Of a stretch of DNA of 64,000 bases, positions 46,222 through 55,555 are shown one piece after another. The notes under the pieces are model-generated. The model saw only the letters and a program-made list of their open reading frames with translations. It did not search any database and was not told the DNA's origin. The DNA comes from Pseudomonas khorasanensis (lineage in GTDB: Bacteria; Pseudomonadota; Gammaproteobacteria; Pseudomonadales; Pseudomonadaceae): the NCBI RefSeq assembly GCF_014268505.2, contig NZ_JABWQP020000003.1, positions 248,001 through 312,000 of the forward strand, read 5' to 3'. Each line of letters begins with the position of its first letter. The first letter of the stretch is position 1. Position numbers and translations under genes: made by a program.

Positions 46222-48405
46222 ATGCGCGATGATCTCTCCCTTCTGCTGAACTCCCTCAACGATGCCCAACGCCAGGCCGTAGCGGCCCCCGTTGGCCGTC
46301 AGTTGGTCCTGGCCGGCGCCGGTTCCGGTAAAACCCGAGTGCTGGTGCACCGTATCGCCTGGTTGATCCAGGTCGAAAACGCCTCGCCCCACTCCATCCT
46401 GTCGGTGACTTTCACCAACAAGGCTGCTGCGGAGATGCGTCATCGCATCGAGCAGTTGCTGGGTATCAACCCGGCCGGCATGTGGGTCGGCACCTTCCAT
46501 GGACTGGCGCACCGCTTGCTGCGGGCGCACTGGCAGGAAGCGGGCTTGAGCCAGACCTTCCAGATTCTCGACAGCGACGACCAGCAACGACTGGTCAAAC
46601 GGGTGATCCGCGAGCTGGGGCTGGACGAACAGCGCTGGCCGGCGCGTCAGGCGCAGTGGTTCATCAACGGGCAAAAAGACGAAGGTCTGCGCCCGCAACA
46701 CATTCAGGCCAGCGGCGACCTGTTCCTGGCGACCATGCGCGGCATTTACGAGGCCTACGAGGCGGCGTGCCTGCGCGCTGGCGTGATCGACTTCTCCGAG
46801 CTGCTGCTGCGCGCCCTCGATCTGTGGCGCGATCATCCGGGCCTGCTGGCGCACTATCAGAAACGCTTCCGGCACATTCTGGTGGACGAGTTCCAGGACA
46901 CCAACGCCGTGCAGTACGCCTGGTTGCGCCTGCTGGGCAAGGGCGGCGACAGCCTGATGGTGGTCGGCGATGACGACCAGTCGATTTACGGCTGGCGTGG
47001 CGCGAAGATCGAGAACATTCATCAGTACTCCTCGGACTTCCCGGATTCCGAGACGATTCGTCTGGAGCAGAACTACCGCTCCACCGCCGGCATTCTCAAA
47101 GCGGCCAACGCCCTGATCGCCAACAACACCGGACGTCTTGGCAAAGAGCTGTGGACTGACGGCGGCGACGGCGAAGCGATCAATCTCTACGCCGCGTTCA
47201 ACGAACACGACGAAGCGCGTTATGTGGTCGAAACCATCGAAAGCGCGCTGAAAACCGGTTTGGCGCGCAGTGATATCGCTATTTTGTACCGCTCCAACGC
47301 GCAATCGCGCGTTCTGGAAGAAGCCTTGCTGCGCGAACGGATCCCTTACCGGATCTATGGCGGTCAGCGCTTCTTCGAACGTGCGGAAATCAAGAACGCC
47401 ATGGCATACCTGCGCCTGCTCGAAGGCCGGGGCAACGATGCGGCACTGGAACGGGTCATCAACGTTCCCGCCCGTGGCATCGGCGAAAAAACCGTCGAAG
47501 CGATCCGCGAACATGCCCGGCACAGCGATGTGTCGATGTGGGAAGCCATGCGCCAACTGGTCGCCAACAAAGGCTTGACCGGTCGAGCCGCCGGCGCCCT
47601 GGGGGCATTTATCGAGCTGATCGAGAACCTCGCCGCCAAGTGCGCCGACATGCCGCTGCACCTGATGACGCAGACCGTCATTGAGCAATCGGGCCTGATC
47701 GCGTACCACGAAGCGGAAAAAGGCGAGAAAGGCCAGGCACGGGTAGAAAACCTTGAGGAACTGGTCAGCGCCGCGCGCAACTTCGAGAACACCGAAGAAG
47801 ACGAAGAGCTGACGCCGCTGGCAGCGTTCCTAGGCCATGCTTCGCTGGAGGCCGGCGACACCCAGGCCGACGAGCACGAAGACAGCGTCCAGTTGATGAC
47901 CCTACACAGTGCCAAGGGCCTGGAATTCCCTTACGTGTTCCTGGTGGGCATGGAAGAAGGCCTGTTCCCGCACAAGATGAGCCTGGAAGAACCCGGGCGG
48001 CTCGAAGAGGAACGACGCTTGGCCTACGTGGGGATCACCCGGGCGATGCAAAATCTGGTGATGACCTACGCGGAAACCCGTCGCCTGTACGGCAGCGAAA
48101 CCTACAACAAGGTCTCGCGTTTCGTACGCGAGGTGCCGAAAGGCCTGATCCAGGAAGTGCGCTTGTCCAACAGCGTCAGTCGTCCGTTCGGTGGCAACCA
48201 GTCGATGAGCGGCAGCAACCTGTTCAGCGGCAGCGAGATTCCGGAAACCGGTTTCGTGCTGGGCCAGGCCGTACGTCATTCCATTTTTGGCGAAGGTGTG
48301 ATCCTCAACTTCGAGGGGTCCGGTGCTCAAGCCCGGGTACAGGTCAATTTCGGCGAAGGCAGCAAATGGCTGATGCTGGGCTATGCCAAGCTGGAAGCGA
48401 TCTGA
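46222..48405 (+). CDS. uvrD: DNA helicase II UvrD
   Basis: The 727-residue SF1A helicase has Walker A AGAGSGKTRVL (about 31), TFTNKAA, Walker B DEFQDTN, VGDDDQSIYGWRGA, QNYRST, TLHSAKGLEFPYVFLVGMEEGLFPH and YVGITRA. It unwinds DNA in excision and mismatch repair. I saw no LexA-type CTGT-N8-ACAG site upstream. The C-terminal UvrD tail (GQAVRHSIFGEGVILNFEG) is present, so the gene is full length. Confidence 0.97.
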   Translation: MRDDLSLLLNSLNDAQRQAVAAPVGRQLVLAGAGSGKTRVLVHRIAWLIQVENASPHSILSVTFTNKAAAEMRHRIEQLLGINPAGMWVGTFHGLAHRLLRAHWQEAGLSQTFQILDSDDQQRLVKRVIRELGLDEQRWPARQAQWFINGQKDEGLRPQHIQASGDLFLATMRGIYEAYEAACLRAGVIDFSELLLRALDLWRDHPGLLAHYQKRFRHILVDEFQDTNAVQYAWLRLLGKGGDSLMVVGDDDQSIYGWRGAKIENIHQYSSDFPDSETIRLEQNYRSTAGILKAANALIANNTGRLGKELWTDGGDGEAINLYAAFNEHDEARYVVETIESALKTGLARSDIAILYRSNAQSRVLEEALLRERIPYRIYGGQRFFERAEIKNAMAYLRLLEGRGNDAALERVINVPARGIGEKTVEAIREHARHSDVSMWEAMRQLVANKGLTGRAAGALGAFIELIENLAAKCADMPLHLMTQTVIEQSGLIAYHEAEKGEKGQARVENLEELVSAARNFENTEEDEELTPLAAFLGHASLEAGDTQADEHEDSVQLMTLHSAKGLEFPYVFLVGMEEGLFPHKMSLEEPGRLEEERRLAYVGITRAMQNLVMTYAETRRLYGSETYNKVSRFVREVPKGLIQEVRLSNSVSRPFGGNQSMSGSNLFSGSEIPETGFVLGQAVRHSIFGEGVILNFEGSGAQARVQVNFGEGSKWLMLGYAKLEAI

Positions 48406-48707
48406 ATCCCTGCGCAGAATAACTGTAGGAGCGAGCCTGCTCGCGAATGCGGTGTGTTAGTCAAGGAGCCTTTCGACTGACATGACGCCTTCGCGAGCAG
48501 GCTCGCTTCCACGGGTTATCCGGCGCACGGAGCACCAATTCTTCTGAACCTATCGCCTTTTCCTACACACAAAAGTACATCGGCTGATTGCCTCGCGAAG
48601 CTGAACGCAACCTGTCAGGCAAAAGCCCGAAACACTCTCTCGCTAGCCAGTAACACTTCAGCTGTGCAACATGGCGCGCGTGTCTCCACAAAACGGGAAT
48701 ACCCTTT
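48406..48707. other. 302-base intergenic region, uvrD to Tim44-like gene
   Basis: The region holds a REP pair and about 195 bases of leader. Apart from the REP I see no gene or clear regulatory palindrome. Confidence 0.6.
48424..48512. repeat. REP inverted pair
   Basis: TGTAGGAGCGAGCCTGCTCG and an imperfect inverted copy (GCTCGCTTCCA) lie just past the uvrD stop. Confidence 0.87.
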
Positions 48708-49583
48708 ATGAAACGTTTTCTTAGCATCGCCATGGCGTTGTGCATCGGCCTGACGATGAGCCTCGACGCCAACGCCAAGCGCTTTGGTGGTGGCAAAAGT
48801 GCCGGCGCTGCGCCGACGCACCAGACCAGCCAGATGGCTCCTTCTTCCCCAGGCGCGGGCGGCGCAGCTGCGACCGCTGGCGCAGCCGGTGCTGCCGGTG
48901 CCGCTGCCAAGGCTGGCGGCGCGTCGAAATGGCTCGGCCCTCTGGCCGGTATCGCGGCCGGTGGTCTGCTCGCGTCCATGTTCATGGGCGGCGGCTTCCA
49001 GGGCATGCAGATCTTCGACATCCTGATCATGGCCCTGATCGCGTTCGTGATCTTCCGCTTCATCGCCGCTCGTCGCCGCAAGCAGCAGGAGCATCTGGCT
49101 CCGGCCGGCGCGCCGATGCAGCGTGAAGTGTTCGAGCAGAAGCCTGCCGGCATGGGTTCGATCTTCGGTGGTTCGGCTGCACCTGCTGCCGTCCGTCCGG
49201 TGATCAATGCCCCGGCCTGGTTCAACGAACAGAACTTCCTTGAAGCTGCGCGCAGCCACTTCCAGTCCCTGCAGCAGCACTGGGACGCCAACGAAATGGA
49301 CAAGATTGCCGAGTTCGTGACCCCGCAAATGCTTGAGTTCCTCAAGCGTGAGCGTGCGGATCTGGGCGACGCTTTCCAGTCGACTTACATCGACAACCTT
49401 CAGGTGCAACTGGATGGCGTGGATGACCGTGCCGACAAGACCATCGCCACCCTGACCTTCAGCGGCGTGTCGAAGACCTCGCGTTTCGACCAGGGCGAAG
49501 TGTTCAGCGAAAGCTGGAACATGGAGCGTCCACAGGGCGAAAACCAGCCTTGGCTGGTGGCCGGTATCCGCCAGAACGGCTGA
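48708..49583 (+). CDS. Tim44-like domain membrane protein
   Basis: The 291-residue protein has a signal-like N-terminus (cleavage near SLDANA), a Gly/Ala-rich low-complexity stretch (about 45-75), two membrane segments (about 76-92 and 101-118), and a C-terminal Tim44-like domain (about 165-291). Bacterial proteins with this domain are envelope-associated; their role is poorly known. It is transcribed alone: long leader, strong terminator after it. Confidence 0.87.
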   Translation: MKRFLSIAMALCIGLTMSLDANAKRFGGGKSAGAAPTHQTSQMAPSSPGAGGAAATAGAAGAAGAAAKAGGASKWLGPLAGIAAGGLLASMFMGGGFQGMQIFDILIMALIAFVIFRFIAARRRKQQEHLAPAGAPMQREVFEQKPAGMGSIFGGSAAPAAVRPVINAPAWFNEQNFLEAARSHFQSLQQHWDANEMDKIAEFVTPQMLEFLKRERADLGDAFQSTYIDNLQVQLDGVDDRADKTIATLTFSGVSKTSRFDQGEVFSESWNMERPQGENQPWLVAGIRQNG

Positions 49584-49610
49584 TCTCCCTGCGCATCACC
49601 GCTATAACAG

Positions 49611-49635
49611 AACCCCGGCCCCGGCCGGGGTTTTT
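49611..49635 (+). terminator. Rho-independent terminator of the Tim44-like gene
   Basis: AACCCCGGCC pairs with a following GGCCGGGGTT, then a run of T. Confidence 0.9.
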
Positions 49636-49717
49636 CATTTCACGGTTGCATCTATAGCGAGCTACTGTATAAACCGGCCCATATAAACCGCGCCATTCAA
49701 GCAAGAGGATCCCGGAC

Positions 49718-50125
49718 GTGGAAGAAATCATCGAACAACTGCGCGAAGCCAACGAACCCGTACCGGTTCCGCTGGAACTGCCTGACGAAGACCTGCTGGT
49801 GGAAATCGAAGAACAACTGTTCATCGATATCCCGTTTGTCTTCAGAGAGTTTTTACTGACCGTCAGCGATGTGGTGTACGGCAGCCTGGAACCGGTGACT
49901 GTCACCGACCCGCAATCGCACACGTACCTGCCCGACGTCGCCGCCAATGCCTGGGATGCCGGTGTCGATCGCAGCCTGATCCCGATCTGCCAGGACGGCG
50001 ACGATTACTACTGTGTCGAAGAAGACGGCACTGTGGTGTTGTGGCAGGCCGAAGAAGAGCTGATTGCCGAAGAAACCTGGGAATCGGTATGGCACTGGGC
50101 GCGTGACGTCTGGCTGGAGAGCTGA
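49718..50125 (+). CDS. SMI1/KNR4-family protein
   Basis: The 135-residue acidic protein starts at GTG 49718 with AGAGGA 9 bases upstream. LPDEDLLVEIEEQLFIDIPFVFREFLLTVSDVVYGSLEPVTV is a SMI1/KNR4 fold signature, and DGDDYYCVEEDGTVVLW completes it. Many bacterial members are immunity proteins to contact-dependent toxins, but no toxin gene is adjacent, so a housekeeping role is as likely. Confidence 0.85.
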   Translation: MEEIIEQLREANEPVPVPLELPDEDLLVEIEEQLFIDIPFVFREFLLTVSDVVYGSLEPVTVTDPQSHTYLPDVAANAWDAGVDRSLIPICQDGDDYYCVEEDGTVVLWQAEEELIAEETWESVWHWARDVWLES

Positions 50126-50146
50126 TCCGCCAGACGCCTGCGAAGA

Positions 50147-51910
50147 TCAATGCCCTGACGATTCCTTGTGATTGTCGAGCGTTTCCAGCAGCGCAACCTG
50201 CATCCGCGTATGCACGCGGATGAACCAGCGCCAGAGCAGCGCCGCCACGGCGGCCGCGACCACGGCGATCAGCACCAGCAACTTGTTGGTTGGCAGAATG
50301 CTGGCCGACAAGGCTGCCAACAGCAGGAAAATCACCAGCAGCGAGAGGATCGGGATCACTTCGGCGATTACCCGGCGCACTCGCTGCGTGTGACGCCCGG
50401 CCATCTCCGGCTTGACGCCCATCTCCGCCAGCAACATCGACAACGCCTTGAGCTTGCGATACGCGGCAATCAGAAACGGCAGCGACACCAGCAACGCGCC
50501 GCCCCAGATCAACGCTTTCTGCCAACTCGGATCGCTGATCCAGTCTTGCAGCCACAGCGACATGCGCTCGGCGAAATACGCGCCCGCGAAAAAGATCGCA
50601 ATGACCAGCGCAAGGTTGACCCCGACCTGCAACAGAATCCGCCGAATCATCGATGCCAGCATCGCTCCCTCGCCTTGCGGCTGGATGCTGCGCAGCCATT
50701 CGCCATACATGCCGAGCACACGGCCGAGACGCTTGGGCACGACCGCTGACAACTTGATCGACAGCGGATCCGCCGCACGAATCAGGTACGGCGTCAGCAG
50801 CGTAGTAATCACCGAAACGGCCACGGCGACCGGATATAGAAAATTGCTGGTGACCTGCAAGGTTATGCCCAGTGCCGCGATGATGAAGGAAAACTCGCCG
50901 ATCTGTGACAGGCCCATGCCAACCCGCAGTGAGGTACGTCCATCGTTACCGGCGATAAACGCGCCGAGACCGCAGGACAGCATCTTGCCGAGCACGACGG
51001 CGACGGTGATCACCGCGATCGGCCAGGCGTATTCGACGAGGATCAACGGATCGAGCATCAAGCCAATGGCAACAAAGAAAATCGCACTGAACAAATCGCG
51101 AACCGGCTCGATCAACCGCTCGATTTTCAGCAGCTGCCGCGACTCGGCCATGATCGCGCCGATCAGGAAGGCGCCGAGCACCATGCTGTATTCAAGTTTG
51201 ACGACCAGCAGGCAGAAGCCGAAACACAAGCCCAGCACAGTGATCAGCAACATCTCGTTGCTTTCGAATTTGGCCACATACGCCAGCAGACGCGGCACCA
51301 ACAGAATGCCGATGACCAGGGCGACGATCATGAACAGCGAGAGCTTGCCGACCGTGGAGAAGACTTCGCCGGAACTCACTGTGCCGCTGACAGCGATGCT
51401 CGACAGCAGCGCGATGATGCCGATGCCTAGGATGTCTTCGACAATCAGCACGCCGAAAATCAACTGAGCAAAGCGTTCGTTCTTCATCTTCAAGTCATTG
51501 AGTGCCTTGACGATGATGGTGGTCGAGGAGATCGCCAGAATCGCGCCCAGGAACAGCGAATCCATTGTGTTCCAGTCGAACCAGCGGCCGATCTCGTAGC
51601 CGATCCAGATCATCAGGATGATTTCGAGGAACGCTGCGATAAACGCCGTGGCGCCGACCTTGAACAACTTGCGCAGGCTGAACTCCAGCCCGAGACAGAA
51701 CATCAGGAAAATCACCCCGAGCTCGGCGAGCGTCTTGATGGTTTCTTCGTCGTGGATCAGGCCGAACGGCGGGGTATGCGGGCCGATGATAAAGCCGGCG
51801 ACGATGTAGCCGAGCACCACCGGTTGCTTGAAACGGTGGAACAACACGGTCACCACGCCTGCGACCAACATGATCACTGCCAGATCCTGAATAAAACTGA
51901 TGGCATGCAT
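50147..51910 (-). CDS. CPA2-family cation:proton antiporter, KefB/KefC-like
   Basis: The 587-residue protein has about 12 membrane segments of the Na+/H+ exchanger fold (GYIVAGFIIGPHTPPF, FLMFCLGLEFSLRKLFKVG, ILAISSTTIIVKALNDL, LIVEDILGIGIIALLS). The C-terminal 190 residues hold four more hydrophobic segments and no NAD-binding TrkA-N domain, unlike KefB/KefC. The exchanged ion is not evident. AAGGAG lies 8 bases before ATG 51910. Convergent with the SMI1/KNR4 gene. Confidence 0.9.
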   Translation of the reverse strand: MHAISFIQDLAVIMLVAGVVTVLFHRFKQPVVLGYIVAGFIIGPHTPPFGLIHDEETIKTLAELGVIFLMFCLGLEFSLRKLFKVGATAFIAAFLEIILMIWIGYEIGRWFDWNTMDSLFLGAILAISSTTIIVKALNDLKMKNERFAQLIFGVLIVEDILGIGIIALLSSIAVSGTVSSGEVFSTVGKLSLFMIVALVIGILLVPRLLAYVAKFESNEMLLITVLGLCFGFCLLVVKLEYSMVLGAFLIGAIMAESRQLLKIERLIEPVRDLFSAIFFVAIGLMLDPLILVEYAWPIAVITVAVVLGKMLSCGLGAFIAGNDGRTSLRVGMGLSQIGEFSFIIAALGITLQVTSNFLYPVAVAVSVITTLLTPYLIRAADPLSIKLSAVVPKRLGRVLGMYGEWLRSIQPQGEGAMLASMIRRILLQVGVNLALVIAIFFAGAYFAERMSLWLQDWISDPSWQKALIWGGALLVSLPFLIAAYRKLKALSMLLAEMGVKPEMAGRHTQRVRRVIAEVIPILSLLVIFLLLAALSASILPTNKLLVLIAVVAAAVAALLWRWFIRVHTRMQVALLETLDNHKESSGH

Positions 51911-52189
51911 GGCGTGGGCTCCTTGATGACGAAGCTCGCGGACAGACGCAAGAAAGGTCTGCGCGAGCAGAGTAAAAATCCGCTTTTGGTGTAGGAATTG
52001 CCCTTGGGCAGGGCTTTTGCAGGTTAACACCGCGACTTCCGTCTGGAAGCCGGTGCAATATATGGAAACAGATCGATACCGGCGTGACGGCGGCCCGTTG
52101 CCCGGCGTCCCGATAACGGTGCTTTTTGAAAAGCGACCAGGCACCCGCAGAGGTGCTTCCAGCAATCAGCCTTGATCCGTGAGAACGTT

Positions 52190-52672
52190 ATGGAACCCGG
52201 AAACGCCCAGCTGTCGATGACGGTACTGATGACCCCCGACATGGCCAACTTCTCTGGCAATGTCCACGGCGGCACCCTGCTCAAATACCTAGACGAAGTG
52301 GCCTACGCCTGTGCAAGCCGTTATGCCGGCCGCTACGTGGTGACGCTGTCGGTGGATCAGGTGATTTTCCGCGAGCCGATTCACGTCGGCGAACTGGTGA
52401 CCTTCCTCGCCTCGGTGAACTACACCGGCAATACTTCGATGGAAGTCGGCATCAAGGTCGTGACTGAAAACATCCGCGAGCGCTCGGTGCGCCACACCAA
52501 CAGCTGCTTCTTCACCATGGTTGCGGTGGACGACCAGCGCAAACCGGCGCCGGTACCGCCGCTGCAGCCGCAGAACAGTGAAGACAAGCGTCGCTACGTG
52601 CAGGCGCAACAGCGCCGGCAAATTCGCCAGGAGCTGGAAAAGCGCTACCAGGAAATCAAGGGCGACGCCTGA
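52190..52672 (+). CDS. Acyl-CoA thioesterase, hotdog fold
   Basis: The 160-residue protein has MTVLMTPDMANFSGNVHGGTLLKYLDEVAYACASRYAG, with the Asn and Asp of the active site, and a charged C-terminal helix (KRRYVQAQQRRQIRQELEKRYQEI). It should hydrolyse acyl-CoAs in the cytosol. ATG 52190 with GAGAA 6 bases upstream gives MEPGNAQLS; an upstream TTG is less likely. Confidence 0.9.
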   Translation: MEPGNAQLSMTVLMTPDMANFSGNVHGGTLLKYLDEVAYACASRYAGRYVVTLSVDQVIFREPIHVGELVTFLASVNYTGNTSMEVGIKVVTENIRERSVRHTNSCFFTMVAVDDQRKPAPVPPLQPQNSEDKRRYVQAQQRRQIRQELEKRYQEIKGDA

Positions 52673-52696
52673 GATGATAGCGTTATGAAAAGCGCC

Positions 52697-52762
52697 TTCG
52701 CGAGCGGGCTCGCTCCCACATTTGGAATGCATTCTTCCTGTGGGAGCGAGCCCGCTCGCGAA
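52697..52762. repeat. REP pair, reverse arrangement
   Basis: GAGCGGGCTCGCTCCCACA and its inverted copy face each other with the CCCACA ends inward, between the convergent thioesterase and pdxY genes. Confidence 0.9.
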
Positions 52763-52778
52763 TAGCGGCGACGCGGCT

Positions 52779-53651
52779 TTACAAACTGATCGCAGTCGCT
52801 TCGAACTTCACCCGCGGATGCGCAATTCGATCCTGCGCCCGCACCAGTTGCAACTCATAACTGGCGCACGCCTGCGTCTCGAGCAGCACCTCATGCACCG
52901 CTGCCGCCGTGAATTCGAACGCCGCCACCAGACTGTCGCCCAACAGCACCCGCGCCAGAAACAGGCCAGAAGTCAGATCGCCCACGCCCACCGGCTGACG
53001 CGGAAACGCGAGCAATGGGCGGCGCAGATGCCAACTGCCCTCGGCCGTCACCAGCAGCATTTCGAAACCATCCGCCGGTTTGCCCGGGTAATCCAGATGC
53101 TTGACCAGCACCGCTTTCGGCCCGCGTGCCAACAGCGCCCGCGCCATGGCCAGGCAATCGAACAGCGACTGCGGCTTGCGCCCGGAGAAGCTGTCGAGTT
53201 CCAACTGGTTCGGACACATGATGTCCGCCACGGCGGCGGCTTCTTCAAGCAGAAAATCGCTGACCTCGGTTGGCACGCTGCAGCCTTTTTCCGGATGGCC
53301 CATTACCGGATCACATAGATAAAGCATCTTCGGATTGGCTGACTTGATGCGCGCCACGCCACTGAGAATCGCCCGACCCTGCGCGGCGCTGCCGAGGTAG
53401 CCGGACAGCACCGCATCGCAGTTACCCAGCTCACCAATGGCAGCAATGCCTTCGATCAGCTCGGGAATCTGCTGCGGCGCCAGCACCTCACCGGCCCACT
53501 GACCATACTGGGTGTGGTTGGAGAACTGCACAGTGTTGAGCGGCCAGACATTGACCCCGACCCGCTGCATCGGAAAAACCGCAGCGCTGTTGCCGGCGTG
53601 GCCAAACACCACGTGGGACTGAATGGCGAGCAGATGAGGCGTACGTTTCAT
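52779..53651 (-). CDS. pdxY: Pyridoxal kinase PdxY
   Basis: The 290-residue ribokinase-like enzyme starts [50 protein letters not shown] and has [19 protein letters not shown] and the catalytic [10 protein letters not shown]. It phosphorylates pyridoxal to PLP in salvage. The second of two close ATGs (53651) has better spacing from its ribosome site. Confidence 0.95.
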   Translation of the reverse strand: MKRTPHLLAIQSHVVFGHAGNSAAVFPMQRVGVNVWPLNTVQFSNHTQYGQWAGEVLAPQQIPELIEGIAAIGELGNCDAVLSGYLGSAAQGRAILSGVARIKSANPKMLYLCDPVMGHPEKGCSVPTEVSDFLLEEAAAVADIMCPNQLELDSFSGRKPQSLFDCLAMARALLARGPKAVLVKHLDYPGKPADGFEMLLVTAEGSWHLRRPLLAFPRQPVGVGDLTSGLFLARVLLGDSLVAAFEFTAAAVHEVLLETQACASYELQLVRAQDRIAHPRVKFEATAISL

Positions 53652-53768
53652 TCGGGTCATTCCGTAAAACGATTGAAATTCAAGCCGCGCAGTATGCGAC
53701 GAAACACAGCCTGTACGACAGACCGGCGACGCAGTTAAGCTGACGTCATCTTTTGGAGTTCGATGTAG

Positions 53769-54182
53769 ATGCTGACCCTCGAAAACATCTTCGTGCTGAT
53801 GCTGTTCGCCGTCGCCGGGGCCTGGCTATGGCACAACCACGGCTTGCGCGAGCGCGCGCTGGAACGGGTCAAACAGCACTGCACCAACGTCGGCGTCGAA
53901 TTGCTGGACGGTAACGTCGCACTGAAAAAGATCGGCTTGATCAAGGACGCCAACGGACGCCGGCGGCTGACGCGGGTGTACAACTTCGAGTTCACCGTCA
54001 CTGGTGAAACCCGCCACAACGGAACCGTTACTCAGTTTGGCGCGCACAGTGCGCAGATCGAACTGGCGCCCTACCCGGCGCCGTTTGATGACACGCCGCC
54101 GGTGGTGGAGGTGCACAAGCCGCGGGCGCAAGTGGTGGAGCTGAGCCAGTGGCGGCAGGAACACACGAAGTGGAAGCCTTGA
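53769..54182 (+). CDS. DUF3301 protein
   Basis: The 137-residue protein has one N-terminal membrane helix ([21 protein letters not shown]) and a cytoplasmic DUF3301 domain ([47 protein letters not shown]). Function unknown. Divergent from pdxY and convergent with the CobW gene, whose stop lies 6 bases beyond. Confidence 0.87.
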   Translation: MLTLENIFVLMLFAVAGAWLWHNHGLRERALERVKQHCTNVGVELLDGNVALKKIGLIKDANGRRRLTRVYNFEFTVTGETRHNGTVTQFGAHSAQIELAPYPAPFDDTPPVVEVHKPRAQVVELSQWRQEHTKWKP

Positions 54183-54188
54183 GCTGAT

Positions 54189-55154
54189 TTATTCAATCCG
54201 GCATTGCGCCAGATCCGCCTGCAACTGAGCGATATTTTGCGCCTCGGCGAAGATCAGTTCGATTCGCGAGTCTTTTCGCCATTCGCTTCTCTGCCATTCC
54301 AGCTCGGCGTTATCCAGCACATTCGCCGAAACCCAGCCATCCACACTGTGGATAACCAGTTTGGCTCGCTTGCAGTTGAGCCTGACCAGCCAATGGGCGA
54401 TGCGTTCTTGCTCGAACGTTTGGCTCGGATGCCAGCGCCAGCCGATGCTCCAGCCGCCCTCCTGCGCCTGACTCAGGCAAATCGGCACAGCCGGATCACT
54501 CCAGACGACCGGCATCTGCACCGGATCTTTGGGCACTGCCAGGTTATCCATCCCCTTGCTTGCCTGTACTTCCAGCCCCGGCAGTTCGCTCAAGGACAGC
54601 CGAGCTTGCTGCGTCCAGATCAGCCTGACGGGCGGCAACTGGTGGGCGATGGACTCTCGAGCTGATTCATCGAGCTTTTCGGCCTTGTTCAGTAGCAACA
54701 AACCCGCACCGGCCAACGCTTGCTGCTGTGCCTGCGGCAACGCTGTTCCTGCGTGCAATGCTTGAGCGTCCAAAACAAAAACACAGGGCTGAACCGCCAG
54801 CACGCCCAGCCACGGTGCTTCGTTCAACTGTTTGAGTAGCACTGCCGGATGCCCCAGCCCGGACGGCTCGATAAACAGTCGGTCCGGCCTGGCCTTGCGC
54901 AGCAAACGTGCGAGGCCAATCTGGAATGGCGCACCATTGACGCAACACAAGCACCCGCCGGCGACCTCGCCCAGTGCGATACCATCGGCGTCGCGAGTCA
55001 ACAGCGCAGCGTCCAGGCCGATCTGGCCGAATTCGTTGATCAACACCGCCCAACGCTCGCCCTCGGGCCGTTGCGCCATTAACTGGCGAATCAGGCTGGT
55101 CTTGCCGGCGCCCAGCGGCCCCGCGATGACGTGGGTTGGTATGTTATGCAACAT
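54189..55154 (-). CDS. CobW/COG0523 GTPase, first copy
   Basis: The 321-residue GTPase has Walker A GPLGAGKTSLIRQL, the metal-binding GGCLCC, the SGLGHPAVLL switch and NKAEKLD guanine-binding motif, with a C-terminal CobW_C domain. COG0523 proteins insert or traffic metals, mostly zinc in Zur regulons. It is shorter than the second copy at 56206. No Zur box is visible in the 40-base gap to its divergent neighbour. Confidence 0.9.
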   Translation of the reverse strand: MLHNIPTHVIAGPLGAGKTSLIRQLMAQRPEGERWAVLINEFGQIGLDAALLTRDADGIALGEVAGGCLCCVNGAPFQIGLARLLRKARPDRLFIEPSGLGHPAVLLKQLNEAPWLGVLAVQPCVFVLDAQALHAGTALPQAQQQALAGAGLLLLNKAEKLDESARESIAHQLPPVRLIWTQQARLSLSELPGLEVQASKGMDNLAVPKDPVQMPVVWSDPAVPICLSQAQEGGWSIGWRWHPSQTFEQERIAHWLVRLNCKRAKLVIHSVDGWVSANVLDNAELEWQRSEWRKDSRIELIFAEAQNIAQLQADLAQCRIE

Positions 55155-55194
55155 GGCTGGCACTTTCTGCGGATGGTTTTGGAGGAGATCGAAG

Positions 55195-55551
55195 ATGCGC
55201 TGGATGGGATGGTCGTTGCTGTTGGCGCTGCTGTCGAGTGATGCGTGGGCGCAGGCCTGCGTGGTGCACTCCCAGGGTGAACGGCTCGACGTCAAAGTCT
55301 GTCAGCAGAACCGCATGATTCCGGAAAAACTGTTCAACGATGGCTTCTGCCAACCGACGCTGGCCGGGCAGACCGTGGAGGTGCAATACGTCGACCAATG
55401 CCCGAGTGGTGCATTTGGCGTGTGCAGCAACGCCCAAGTCGCCAATATGCCGTATCGCCAGGACATCCACTATTACGGCGTTGCCACCGATGCCGCCTAT
55501 CTCAAACCGTATTGCGAAAGCCAGAGCCAGGGTGTCTGGCTCAAACCTTGA
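55195..55551 (+). CDS. Small secreted cysteine-rich protein, unknown function
   Basis: The 118-residue protein has a signal peptide (cleavage near AWA, then QACVVHSQGERLDVKVC). The mature part has six Cys, suggesting disulfides. GGAGGA lies 8 bases before the ATG. It is divergent from the first CobW gene and convergent with the DUF1826 gene, inside the zinc island. I do not recognise the family. Confidence 0.8.
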   Translation: MRWMGWSLLLALLSSDAWAQACVVHSQGERLDVKVCQQNRMIPEKLFNDGFCQPTLAGQTVEVQYVDQCPSGAFGVCSNAQVANMPYRQDIHYYGVATDAAYLKPYCESQSQGVWLKP

Positions 55552-55555
55552 GGCG

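Noticed and set aside
54346..54357. Further DnaA-like box TGTGGATAACC with a partial inverted copy in the CobW gene
   Set aside because: Isolated, non-tandem, and fully explained by coding sequence (VIHSVDGW).
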